From the NCBI RefSeq assembly GCF_013375555.1, contig NZ_JABXWB010000001.1, positions 682,001-746,000 of the forward strand: 64,000 nt of DNA, read 5' to 3'. The stretch's first letter is position 1. Each line of letters opens with the position of its first letter. Shown here piece after piece: positions 1 to 7,771 of this stretch. The notes below the pieces were generated by a model. The model did not search any database. It was given only the letters and a program-made list of their open reading frames with translations, and had not been told where the DNA came from. Both the position numbers and the translations under genes were made by a program. Source of the stretch: Sphingobium sp. EM0848 (GTDB lineage: Bacteria; Pseudomonadota; Alphaproteobacteria; Sphingomonadales; Sphingomonadaceae).

Positions 1-1
1 T

Positions 2-448
2 CCCACTGGCGTATCCGACGTGACAGCGACGGACGATGAGGGGCGGCGTCGGGCGATGGTGGTTGGATCGCTGACCTCCATCTCGCTTTCGCCCCCGTTG
101 ATCGGCTTCTTCCCCGATAAGATGTCGACCAGCTGGCCGCCCATCGGCCGGGCAGGGCGCTTCTGCGTCAACATTCTGGGCACGCATCAGCTGGACCTGT
201 GCGATCGGTTCGCCGTCAGGGCGGAGGACAAGTTCGCGGGCCTCGTTCACGGCTTTTCTCCCTCCGGCCAGCCGTTGCTGGACGAGGTCGTTGCCTGGAT
301 GGACTGCGCAATCGACCGGGTGATCGAGATTGGGGACCATTGGCTCGTCGTGGGTGCGGTGGAGGCCATGGGCCGATCCGGTGACAGAGACGCGCTGCTG
401 TTCCATCGGGGAAGCTATGTCGGTGTCGCCGGGAAGGAGGCTCGCTGA
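2..448 (+). CDS. Flavin reductase domain protein, 5' end cut by window edge
   Basis: The reading frame is open from the first bases of the window (PTGVSDVTATDDEG) and ends with TGA at 446-448, so the true start lies upstream. The visible part matches the flavin-reductase-like FMN-binding fold: an N-terminal TGV..VTA strand, then SLSPPLIGFF (the SxSPPL signature) and the FCVNIL strand, with a C-terminal LLFHRGSYVG segment. Members reduce FMN or FAD with NAD(P)H for a partner oxygenase. The gene converges on the broken P450 gene with a 17-base gap. Whether it supplied a flavin-dependent oxygenase upstream of the window cannot be seen. An internal GTG at 20 is not a credible start because the conserved N-terminal strand lies before it. 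Confidence 0.8.
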   Translation, partial: PTGVSDVTATDDEGRRRAMVVGSLTSISLSPPLIGFFPDKMSTSWPPIGRAGRFCVNILGTHQLDLCDRFAVRAEDKFAGLVHGFSPSGQPLLDEVVAWMDCAIDRVIEIGDHWLVVGAVEAMGRSGDRDALLFHRGSYVGVAGKEAR

Positions 449-465
449 TATGCCGAGATTGCCGG

Positions 466-1705
466 TTATCGACGGCGATAGCTTACCGGCAGATGCTCGA
501 TGGCGCGGAACATCCAGTTGGGGGCGTAGTTCACCGACGACCCCGGCTGCACACGCATGTCGCACACAGTGTCGAGCAAGGCGCGGAAGCCCCAATATAG
601 TTCGCGCCTAGCCAGATAGGACCCAAGGCAGGCGTGGGCGCCTGAGCCGAAGGATAGATGCGTCGCGGCATTGCCCCGTTCCAGATCCACCGATGCCGGG
701 CAGGCGAACTGGCCATCGTCCCGATTTGCGGCTGCCACGCGCAGGGCGACCAGCGCGCCCTGCGGAATGGTCAAGCCATGCAGCGAAATGTCGCGTTTCG
801 CCAGCCGATATAAGCCGACCGCCGGGCCTTCCAGTCGCAGCACTTCCTCGGCAAAGCCGCGCCGCAGGTTGTCAGGGCCGCTGGCAAGCCGATCCTGAAG
901 CGCGCCGTCCTGACACAGCAGATAAATGCCGCTCGACAAGGCCTTGGACGTTTGTTTCTTCCCCGGCCATGAACAGGTCCAGCATGACATGCATCAGAAT
1001 CTGGGCATCGGTCATGCGCGTGCCGCTGGGCAGGTCAGCGTTCACGAATGCGCTGAGGATCGTGTCATCGGGATGGGCGCGTTTGGATTCGATGAGCGCC
1101 ATGAAATAATGCTGGGCTGCGATTTCCTTCTTGGCTCCGGCGATCTCCTCCTCTTCCGTTCCCACGAAGCCCAGATTGGCGACCATCGCGTCCAAAGCGT
1201 CCTTGATGACCGGCAGGGCGTCGGTTGACGCACCCAGCAGTCTGAAGATGATGCGAAATGACATTTATTCGTAATATTGCGATACCATTTCAGCTTGACC
1301 CCGATCCGCTATCGTCCTGGCCAGAGCATAGGCGATGTCCTTGATGTCATCCTCTTTCTCGCGAATCCTGCCGGCGCGCAGAAAGCTTTCGAACAGGCGG
1401 CGCCTTTCGCGATATTCCTGGCCCTCATAATGGCCGATCGCGCGTTCGCGCGGCCAGCCTTCGTCAATGAACAGCTGGCGGATTCGCGCCGCCCGTTCAG
1501 GATCGGGATCGCCACGCAGCCGTTCGCCGACATGTTCGGATGTGAGCGCCGTGGCGTCGCTTAACAGGGTCCGGCAATCCTCATAGCGGCTGACGACATA
1601 GAATCGCGCGACCGGATCGAAATAGACCGGCGCCTCGTTCAACAGATAGTCATGCGCCTGCTGCGGGCAGCGAATGACATCGGCATCCTTGAGAGAAAAG
1701 GCCAT
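466..1705 (-). pseudogene. Cytochrome P450, broken by an in-frame stop and a frameshift
   Basis: Three consecutive pieces on the minus strand make up one bacterial P450 of about 412 residues. The N-terminal part starts with ATG at 1705 and ends in a TAA at 1265-1267 after SQYYE; the same frame continues immediately with MSFRIIF. A second lesion lies in the I-helix: the frame reads LFMAGEETN, and moving by one base restores TSKALSSGIYL, so one extra A in a short A-rich stretch near 950-960 explains the break. Downstream the K-helix ExxR (EEVLR) and the heme loop FGSGAHACLG with its cysteine ligand are intact. The gene would be non-functional unless the lesions are sequencing errors. The high overall conservation suggests recent decay. 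Confidence 0.85.
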
Positions 1706-2023
1706 AGATTATCCTCGTCCTGATATATTATCCGGGGGCATGCCGGTTATCTGCGCGAGATGACGAGATGAAAGGACGCAGGGCCTCTACAGGCAAGATG
1801 GGCATTCGATTATTACGGTGGTGATGGACACTGCGGTCATGTGCCCGATTTCTCCCATCATGCATATGATGACTTTTGGCATAGTTTGCTGGCGCGCGCA
1901 CGGAATGATAATTCTGCTCGACCGTTGCATATATCCGGTTGCCCTCATTCCCCGGAAAGGGGAAGTAGCGCGTCTCCGGCAAGATTGATTCAGATCATAG
2001 TCAGAACAGATAGAGGAGAGGCC
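1706..2023. promoter_or_regulatory. 318-bp divergent intergenic region
   Basis: No convincing gene lies between the divergently read P450 remnant and the amidohydrolase. Two inverted repeats are visible: CATCAT/ATGATG with a 4-base spacer at 1856-1871, and TTCCCC/GGGGAA with a 5-base spacer at 1948-1964. They could be operators or a stem-loop in the leader of the plus-strand gene. GGAGAG at 2014-2019 is the ribosome binding site that sets the downstream start at 2024. Confidence 0.4.
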
Positions 2024-3748
2024 GTGCTCGATCTTGTCATCAGAAATGGGCTTGTGGTGGATGGCAGCGGGGGGCAGCCCTTTGCTGCGGACGTCGGGAT
2101 TCGCGATGGCATCATTGTCGAAGTGGGGCGCATCACCGCCGATGCGGTCGAGGAGATAGACGCGCGCGGGCATATCGTCACGCCGGGCTTCGTGGATATC
2201 CATACCCACTATGACGGTCAGGTCATCTGGGACACGCATCTGCGCGCATCCTCCGCCCATGGCGTGACCACTGTCGTCACAGGCAATTGCGGGGTCGGCT
2301 TCGCTCCGTGCCGCGCGACGGATCGCGAGCGGATGTACGCGTTGATGGAGGGGGTCGAGGATATTCCCGAAGTCGTGATGGCCAAGGGATTGACTTGGGA
2401 ATGGGAAAGCTTTCCCGAATATCTCGACGCTATCGAACGCCGGCCGCATGACATCGATGTTGCGGCCATGCTGCCGCATTCGCCAATGCGGGTCTATGTG
2501 ATGGGCGAGCGCGGCGCCAATCGGGAACCGGCAACGGATGACGACATGGCGCGCATGAAGGACATCACGCGCGAGGCGATGGAGGTCGGCGCGCTGGGTT
2601 TCGGGACGTCTCGCCTCATTCTCCACCGCACGCGAGAAGGCTCGTTGATTCCGAGTTACGATGCAGGCGCGATGGAGCTCAACGCCATCATGTCGGGCAT
2701 CAGGGAATCGGGGCGCGGGGTCGTCCAGGCGGTTCTGAACCTGGGCGCGGGCGTTGACTTCGACAAGGAGTTCGGCGTCTTCACGGATATGGTCACCAAC
2801 GCCGAACGACCTGCTTCCTATTCCCTCGCGCAGACCTGGGACGCACCGGATCTCTGGAAACGGGCGCTCGAATTGACGGAAGAGGCGAATGACAAGGGGC
2901 TGGAAGTCCGGGCGCAGGTGATCGGCCGGCCGACCGGGCTGCTTTACGGGCTGGACCTGTCCTTCCACCCTTTCTGCCGGCACCCGTCCTACATGGAAAT
3001 TGCGGATTTGCCTCTGGCTGAGCGCGTGGCGCGGATGCGCGCGCCGCAACTGCGTGAGCGGATATTGGCCGATGAACAGCGAGCTGACGATGATTTCCCG
3101 CTCCTGGCGCTGCTCAACAGGTTCGAATGGATGTTCCCCATGGGCGACCCGCCCATATACGAACCGGCGCCCGAACTCAGCATTGCGGCACAGGCCCAGG
3201 CGCAGGGGCGCACGCCCTATGAAGTCGTCTACGATCTGTTGCTGGAGGATGATGGACAAGCCATTATTTTCCAGGCCGTCGCCAATTATGTCGAAGGCAA
3301 TCTGAACGTCGTGCGGGAAATGCTGTCGAACCGGCACACCTTGTTGGGCCTGGGCGATGGCGGTGCGCATTACGGGGTCATTTCGGATTCCAGCTATCCG
3401 ACCTTCATGCTGACCTATTGGGGGCGGGATAGAAAAGACAGTGTCCTAAGCGTCCAGGAAATCGTGCGCAAACTTACCGCCGATCCGGCCCATGCGGTCG
3501 GACTTCACGATCGCGGCCACATTGCGGCAGGGTATAAGGCGGACCTGAATGTTATCGATTTCGACAAACTTCGGCTGGCGCCGCCGCAGGTTCATCACGA
3601 TTTGCCGGCGGGCGGCAAACGGTTGATGCAGGGGGCGAGGGGCTTTCGTGCCACCATTGTCAGTGGCGTGATTATCCAGCGCGACGGAGAGGCGACGGAT
3701 GCGCTTCCAGGCCGTCTTGTACGCGGGGCGCAGCCGGTTCCGGCATAA
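2024..3748 (+). CDS. Amidohydrolase of the N-acyl-D-amino-acid deacylase family
   Basis: This 574-residue protein is a metal-dependent amidohydrolase with a TIM-barrel fold. The N-terminus (DLVIRNGLVVDGSGG) is the usual beta-sandwich entry, followed by GFVDIHTHYDGQ with the HxH metal-binding pair at about residues 65-67. Further metal and catalytic elements appear near VVTGNCGVGFAP and LGLGDGGAHYG. The family hydrolyses N-acyl-D-amino acids or cyclic amides and imides; the substrate here is unknown. The frame stays open upstream to 1841, but GTG at 2024 has GGAGAG five bases before it and begins the conserved strand, so it is chosen. It stands alone, followed by a hairpin and then a TonB receptor, which suggests uptake and hydrolysis of an amide-containing substrate. 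Confidence 0.82.
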   Translation: MLDLVIRNGLVVDGSGGQPFAADVGIRDGIIVEVGRITADAVEEIDARGHIVTPGFVDIHTHYDGQVIWDTHLRASSAHGVTTVVTGNCGVGFAPCRATDRERMYALMEGVEDIPEVVMAKGLTWEWESFPEYLDAIERRPHDIDVAAMLPHSPMRVYVMGERGANREPATDDDMARMKDITREAMEVGALGFGTSRLILHRTREGSLIPSYDAGAMELNAIMSGIRESGRGVVQAVLNLGAGVDFDKEFGVFTDMVTNAERPASYSLAQTWDAPDLWKRALELTEEANDKGLEVRAQVIGRPTGLLYGLDLSFHPFCRHPSYMEIADLPLAERVARMRAPQLRERILADEQRADDDFPLLALLNRFEWMFPMGDPPIYEPAPELSIAAQAQAQGRTPYEVVYDLLLEDDGQAIIFQAVANYVEGNLNVVREMLSNRHTLLGLGDGGAHYGVISDSSYPTFMLTYWGRDRKDSVLSVQEIVRKLTADPAHAVGLHDRGHIAAGYKADLNVIDFDKLRLAPPQVHHDLPAGGKRLMQGARGFRATIVSGVIIQRDGEATDALPGRLVRGAQPVPA

Positions 3749-3761
3749 TAGCGGCCGAACA

Positions 3762-3781
3762 ATTTCCGGATAACCGGAAAT
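3762..3781 (+). terminator. Hairpin after the amidohydrolase
   Basis: ATTTCCGG, ATAA loop, CCGGAAAT: a perfect 8-bp stem starting 14 bases after the stop codon at 3748. Only a weak T stretch (CTTTTG) follows, so termination is likely but not certain. Confidence 0.5.
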
Positions 3782-3879
3782 CGTTCAGGACTTTTGCGTT
3801 AATTCCGTACAAAAATCCCGAATAATTTCGGTTTCCTATCCCGTCCGGAGAGAGGCTATGAAAATATTTGTCCAACGTA

Positions 3880-3985
3880 CTCATAATTAATTATATATAT
3901 CCTATACATGATGATATTTGAAATATCATACAATTATATTGTACGTAACATTATTAATTGTAATATTATTAATATAAATATTATA
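3880..3985. promoter_or_regulatory. Very AT-rich palindromic leader upstream of the TonB receptor
   Basis: About 100 bases are almost pure A/T in an otherwise GC-rich window. The stretch holds TGATATTT-G-AAATATCA (3912-3928, perfect arms), directly followed by TACAAT-TAT-ATTGTA (3929-3943, perfect arms), then two copies of ATTATTAAT. Adjacent palindromes of this kind are typical of operators for dimeric regulators, and the AT-rich tract could also act as an UP-element or curvature site. No factor can be named from the sequence. Confidence 0.45.
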
Positions 3986-3997
3986 TAGGAGAGTGCG

Positions 3998-6310
3998 TTG
4001 ACTGGGGGTTATCAGGGGAGTGAGTTGAAACTGGTCTTGTGCGGCTTTGCATTGATGATGCCGTGCGAAGCCTTTGCGCAGGGTGTCGATGAAATCATCG
4101 TGACTGCGCAGCGTCGCGAACAGGCTTTGCAGGATGTCCCGGTCTCTGTTTCGGTGGCGACTGGCGCAAGCCTGGCAAGGCAAGGCGTCATTTCGCTGGC
4201 GGAACTCAGCGCGCGATTGCCGAACCTGCGTATCGTTCAGGGGTCGTCGGCGGATCAGTTGCACATCCGCGGCACGGGGTCCGGCTATAATGGCGGTTTC
4301 GAGCAATCCGTCGCAACCTTCGTGGACGGCGTCTATCGCAGCCGCGCCCGCTCCACGCGCCTTGCGCTGTTCGACATTGAGCGCGTCGAAGTGCTGAAGG
4401 GGCCGCAGACGACCTTTTTCGGCGCCAATGCCATCGCTGGCGCACTCAACATCACCACCAAGCATCCGGGCGATCGTTTCGAACTCAACGCGCTGAGCCT
4501 CTACGCGCCGAGCGATGGGGAATATAATGCCGAACTGGGGGTGACCGTGCCGGTGTCGGGCAACTTGAGCCTACGCGCGGCCGGCCGGTTCTCCGGCATG
4601 GACGGCTATGTGAATTTCGACCGCGACGTCGATGGTCCGCATCTCAATGACCGGCAGGGACGGGTATCACTTGTCTGGAAACCCGGCGACAGAGTCGAAA
4701 TCTTCGCGCGGTTTGATGTCGCGCGGATGCGCGACCGGGGCGCATTCCCTATGGAAATCTATGGCTGTCCGCCAAAGGGGCTGCCCGCGACGGGCATTTG
4801 CGCGGCCGCGATTGCGCAGTTCGGACCCATTGACGACAAGATTGACTATCATTCCGATGGTGCTTTTTCTGGCCGGTTCAACCTCAACATGCGGGAGGGG
4901 TTGATTAACAGCCGGATCGAATTCGAAGACTTTGATCTTATCCTGTCGACTGCCTATATCGACCAGAACCTTCGTGCTATCGTGGATACAGCACCATTCC
5001 CCGGATTGACTGTGACCGGAACCGGGACAAGAGTGCCGGTCAATACAGGTGAGGACTATCAGCAGTTCAGCCAGGAAATCCGACTGCAATCAACCGCCGA
5101 TGGTCCGTTGCAATATATGATCGGCGCCTATTACGAACATGGCGATCTTTTTACGGACACTTATACGGGCCTTTACCTGGCCAATCTTGCCGCGGCGGCT
5201 CCGGCGTTTTTCCCTAATAAGACACCTATCGCGATTGACTGGGACTTTCACCAGAAGTCAGAAACGATGTCGGGCTTTGCGTCGCTGACCTACAATCTGA
5301 CGGATGCCTTGAGCATCAGCGGCGGCCTGCGCTATTCCCGGGTGAGGAAAACGGCGAGCAGAAGTGCGCGAATGGGAACGGGCGGCCACCTGTTCGTGAC
5401 GCCCGAAGATTTTGTGGAGGCGCCTGAAGCGGCGCAGATCCTGCTGGCTCGCGCCGCGGCTGTCAATCGCTCGCCCTTCGCGGTGCCGCGGCGGGTGGAT
5501 TCGGAATGGATGCCCAGTGTCAATCTGCGCTATGAATTTTCTCGCGATGTCATGGCCTATGCCTCCTTCTCGAAAGGGTTCAAGGCGGGCGGTTATGGCT
5601 TCGTGTCGCCGGACACCTTTGAACCGGAAACGGTCAAGGCCTATGAGGTGGGTCTAAAGGCCTATTGGTTTGGTCGTCAGTTGCTGACCAATATTGCCCT
5701 GTTCCGCAGCGACTATGACAATCTTCAGGAATCGCAGAACATCACCACCGCCGCCGGCATCCCATCGCTGGTCATCGGCAATGCCGCGAAATCGCGGGCC
5801 GAGGGCGTCGAGTTTTCCGGGCAATGGAAGGTGAGTTCCGCGCTCAATCTATTTACGGAAGTCGCTTATCTTGATTCGAAATATGTGAGTTTCCCGAACG
5901 CGTCCTGCAATCCCATCCAGGCGGCTGGGCAGACTTCCTGCGTCCAGGACCTGTCGGGCCGGCCGCGACCATTCGCATCGAAATGGTCGGGCAGTGCAGG
6001 AGCCGACGTGACTCTTCCTCTCGGCCGCGGCCTGCAATTCGAAACGGGTGCGGTTGCCTATTTCACAAGCAGTTTCTATTCGCAATCCGTCCTTGGCGCG
6101 CCCGTTCGTCAGCCGAGTTACGGAAAGCTCGATCTTCGCGCCGCGCTGGGCTCGCCCGAGGGCAACTGGAAGTTTTCGATCATTGCGAAGAATGTCCTGA
6201 ACCAGAAGACGGCATCATTCAGAAACTACGCATCGGGAACATCGGGCACGGGAAGCGTTATTGCGGATCGGCCCCGGTCGATCGCGCTTCAGCTCAGCTA
6301 TTCCATGTGA
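3998..6310 (+). CDS. TonB-dependent outer-membrane receptor
   Basis: A 770-residue TonB-dependent receptor. The N-terminus has a short signal peptide (LVLCGFALMMPCEAFA), a TonB box (DEIIVTAQRR), a plug domain (VPVSVSVATGASLARQGV through VEVLKGPQTTFFGANAIAGALNI, about residues 45-145) and a C-terminal 22-strand barrel ending in IALQLSYSM. It imports a scarce or bulky nutrient across the outer membrane using TonB energy. TTG at 3998 has TAGGAGA upstream; a second TTG at 4025, preceded by GGGGAG and starting directly at the signal peptide, is equally plausible. The AT-rich palindromic leader suggests tight control. Sphingomonads use such receptors widely for organic substrates, so the flanking amidohydrolases may act on the imported compound. 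Confidence 0.9.
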   Translation: MTGGYQGSELKLVLCGFALMMPCEAFAQGVDEIIVTAQRREQALQDVPVSVSVATGASLARQGVISLAELSARLPNLRIVQGSSADQLHIRGTGSGYNGGFEQSVATFVDGVYRSRARSTRLALFDIERVEVLKGPQTTFFGANAIAGALNITTKHPGDRFELNALSLYAPSDGEYNAELGVTVPVSGNLSLRAAGRFSGMDGYVNFDRDVDGPHLNDRQGRVSLVWKPGDRVEIFARFDVARMRDRGAFPMEIYGCPPKGLPATGICAAAIAQFGPIDDKIDYHSDGAFSGRFNLNMREGLINSRIEFEDFDLILSTAYIDQNLRAIVDTAPFPGLTVTGTGTRVPVNTGEDYQQFSQEIRLQSTADGPLQYMIGAYYEHGDLFTDTYTGLYLANLAAAAPAFFPNKTPIAIDWDFHQKSETMSGFASLTYNLTDALSISGGLRYSRVRKTASRSARMGTGGHLFVTPEDFVEAPEAAQILLARAAAVNRSPFAVPRRVDSEWMPSVNLRYEFSRDVMAYASFSKGFKAGGYGFVSPDTFEPETVKAYEVGLKAYWFGRQLLTNIALFRSDYDNLQESQNITTAAGIPSLVIGNAAKSRAEGVEFSGQWKVSSALNLFTEVAYLDSKYVSFPNASCNPIQAAGQTSCVQDLSGRPRPFASKWSGSAGADVTLPLGRGLQFETGAVAYFTSSFYSQSVLGAPVRQPSYGKLDLRAALGSPEGNWKFSIIAKNVLNQKTASFRNYASGTSGTGSVIADRPRSIALQLSYSM

Positions 6311-6443
6311 TGATGCACGCGAGCGCGATGAGGGTAACCGAACAGTCATTCACGATATCAGCCAACTGCACGCGGGGTTGATCCGTATTTCGCCGCCAGC
6401 CCGGGCAGAATGTATCCCATAAGGCGAACGAAGGAGAGTTAGG

Positions 6444-7562
6444 ATGGATTTTCCAGTTATTTCCGCCGATTCCCATGTGACCGAACCGCCCAATACCTAT
6501 GTCGACTATGCCGATCCGGATTTTCGTGACCGAGCACCTCGTCTTGCGGAGGAAGAGGAAGGGGTAGCCTTTGACATTGAAGGCATGGGCAAGTTCCGCA
6601 TCGCCGTCGCCGCCGGCGCTGGTGTTCCGCCCGAACAGCGAACCGAACGCTTGAAGAACATGTCGGATTTGCACCGCAGCGGATGGGATGCCAGCTATCG
6701 TCTGGCCGATCAGGCAAAAGACGGCGTGGCGGCCGAAATCATCTATCCGACCGTGGGTATGATCCTGTGCAATCACCCCGACATCGATTTCAAGGTGGGC
6801 TGCTTCAACGCCTATAATCGCTGGATCGCCGAATATTGCGCCTTTGCGCCCAATCGGCTGCTGGGCGTTGGTCAGACTGCAATGCGCACGCCGCAGGAAG
6901 GAATCCGCGATATCGAAGCCATCAAGGCTGCCGGGCTGCGCGGGATTATGATGCCGGGCGTGCCCGGCGTCGAGGACTATGATTCGCCGATCTATGACGA
7001 TTTCTGGGCGGCTGCCGTTGAAAATGACATTCCGCTCGCTTTTCACATCCTCGCCGTTGGCGGCCATGAGTTCAAATATCGCGGTGAGAAGGTCAATATC
7101 TTTTCGATGGTCCTGCGGGGCGTGCAGGATGTCATTGGAATGATGATCTTTGGCGGTGTGTTCGAACGCCATCCCAAGCTAAAGATCGTTTGCGTCGAGG
7201 GCGACGCCGGATGGCTACCGCATTGGGGTCATCGCCTGGATAGGGCGTATGTCGAACATCGCCATCATCTTGGCAGTCGTGGACTAACCAAGATGCCCTC
7301 GGAGTATTTTTTCGAGAACATCTATTTTACGTTTCAGGACGATCCCATCGCGTTCCGCTGTGCGGACATGATGAACTGGAAACGGCTTATGTGGGCGAAT
7401 GATTTCCCCCATTCGGACGCGACATGGCCGAACAGCCAGAAAATATTGGAAGAACACACACGCTGCGTGACCGAAGAACAGAAGCGTGCCATTCTTTGCG
7501 ATAATGCAGCAGATCTTTACAAGATAGATCTCACGACTTTTGATAAGATGCTTGCCGCATAG
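6444..7562 (+). CDS. Amidohydrolase-2 family protein (ACMSD-like)
   Basis: A 372-residue metal-dependent hydrolase or decarboxylase of the amidohydrolase-related family (PF04909). It starts with FPVISADSHVTEP, the DxH form of the N-terminal metal motif, and carries a central histidine (AFHILAVGGHEF), the ERHPKLKIVCVEGDAGWLPH strand with histidine and aspartate, and MWANDFPHSDATWP near the C-terminus, where the aspartate is a family metal ligand. Family members hydrolyse or decarboxylate aromatic and cyclic substrates. GGAGAG lies a few bases before ATG 6444. It follows the TonB receptor by 133 bases on the same strand, so the two may be co-transcribed, and it ends ahead of a strong terminator. 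Confidence 0.82.
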   Translation: MDFPVISADSHVTEPPNTYVDYADPDFRDRAPRLAEEEEGVAFDIEGMGKFRIAVAAGAGVPPEQRTERLKNMSDLHRSGWDASYRLADQAKDGVAAEIIYPTVGMILCNHPDIDFKVGCFNAYNRWIAEYCAFAPNRLLGVGQTAMRTPQEGIRDIEAIKAAGLRGIMMPGVPGVEDYDSPIYDDFWAAAVENDIPLAFHILAVGGHEFKYRGEKVNIFSMVLRGVQDVIGMMIFGGVFERHPKLKIVCVEGDAGWLPHWGHRLDRAYVEHRHHLGSRGLTKMPSEYFFENIYFTFQDDPIAFRCADMMNWKRLMWANDFPHSDATWPNSQKILEEHTRCVTEEQKRAILCDNAADLYKIDLTTFDKMLAA

Positions 7563-7670
7563 TCGCATTCGTAGACGACATAATATCTCGTGTGACCGGG
7601 TTCAGGACAGATCTGACAACTTGTCCTGCCACGTCTGAAGCACAGCAATCCGTACTTCCCAAACCTGCAA

Positions 7671-7717
7671 GCATGGTCCGTTCCTATTGAAACGGACCAT
7701 GCTTCTATTCCTTTTTT
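7671..7717 (+). terminator. Rho-independent terminator
   Basis: A perfect 12-bp stem, GCATGGTCCGTT and AACGGACCATGC, with an 8-base loop (7671-7702) is followed by a T-rich tract containing TTTTTT. It lies between two genes that end towards it. The T tract is on the plus side only, so it mainly ends the 6444-7562 transcript. Confidence 0.85.
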
Positions 7718-7771
7718 CCCAAGTCGTCCGGCGACCGGATTCCCGGAAATGTTTCGACAGGATTGCCGATC

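Noticed and set aside
1787..3370. 527-codon open frame on the minus strand
   Set aside because: It is antisense to a clear amidohydrolase, has low-complexity His/Arg-rich composition and no recognised motif; high GC content produces such frames.
3858..3890. Ten-codon ATG frame in the AT-rich leader
   Set aside because: Although preceded by GGAGAGAGG, the peptide is too short and has no similarity to any known leader; it could be chance.
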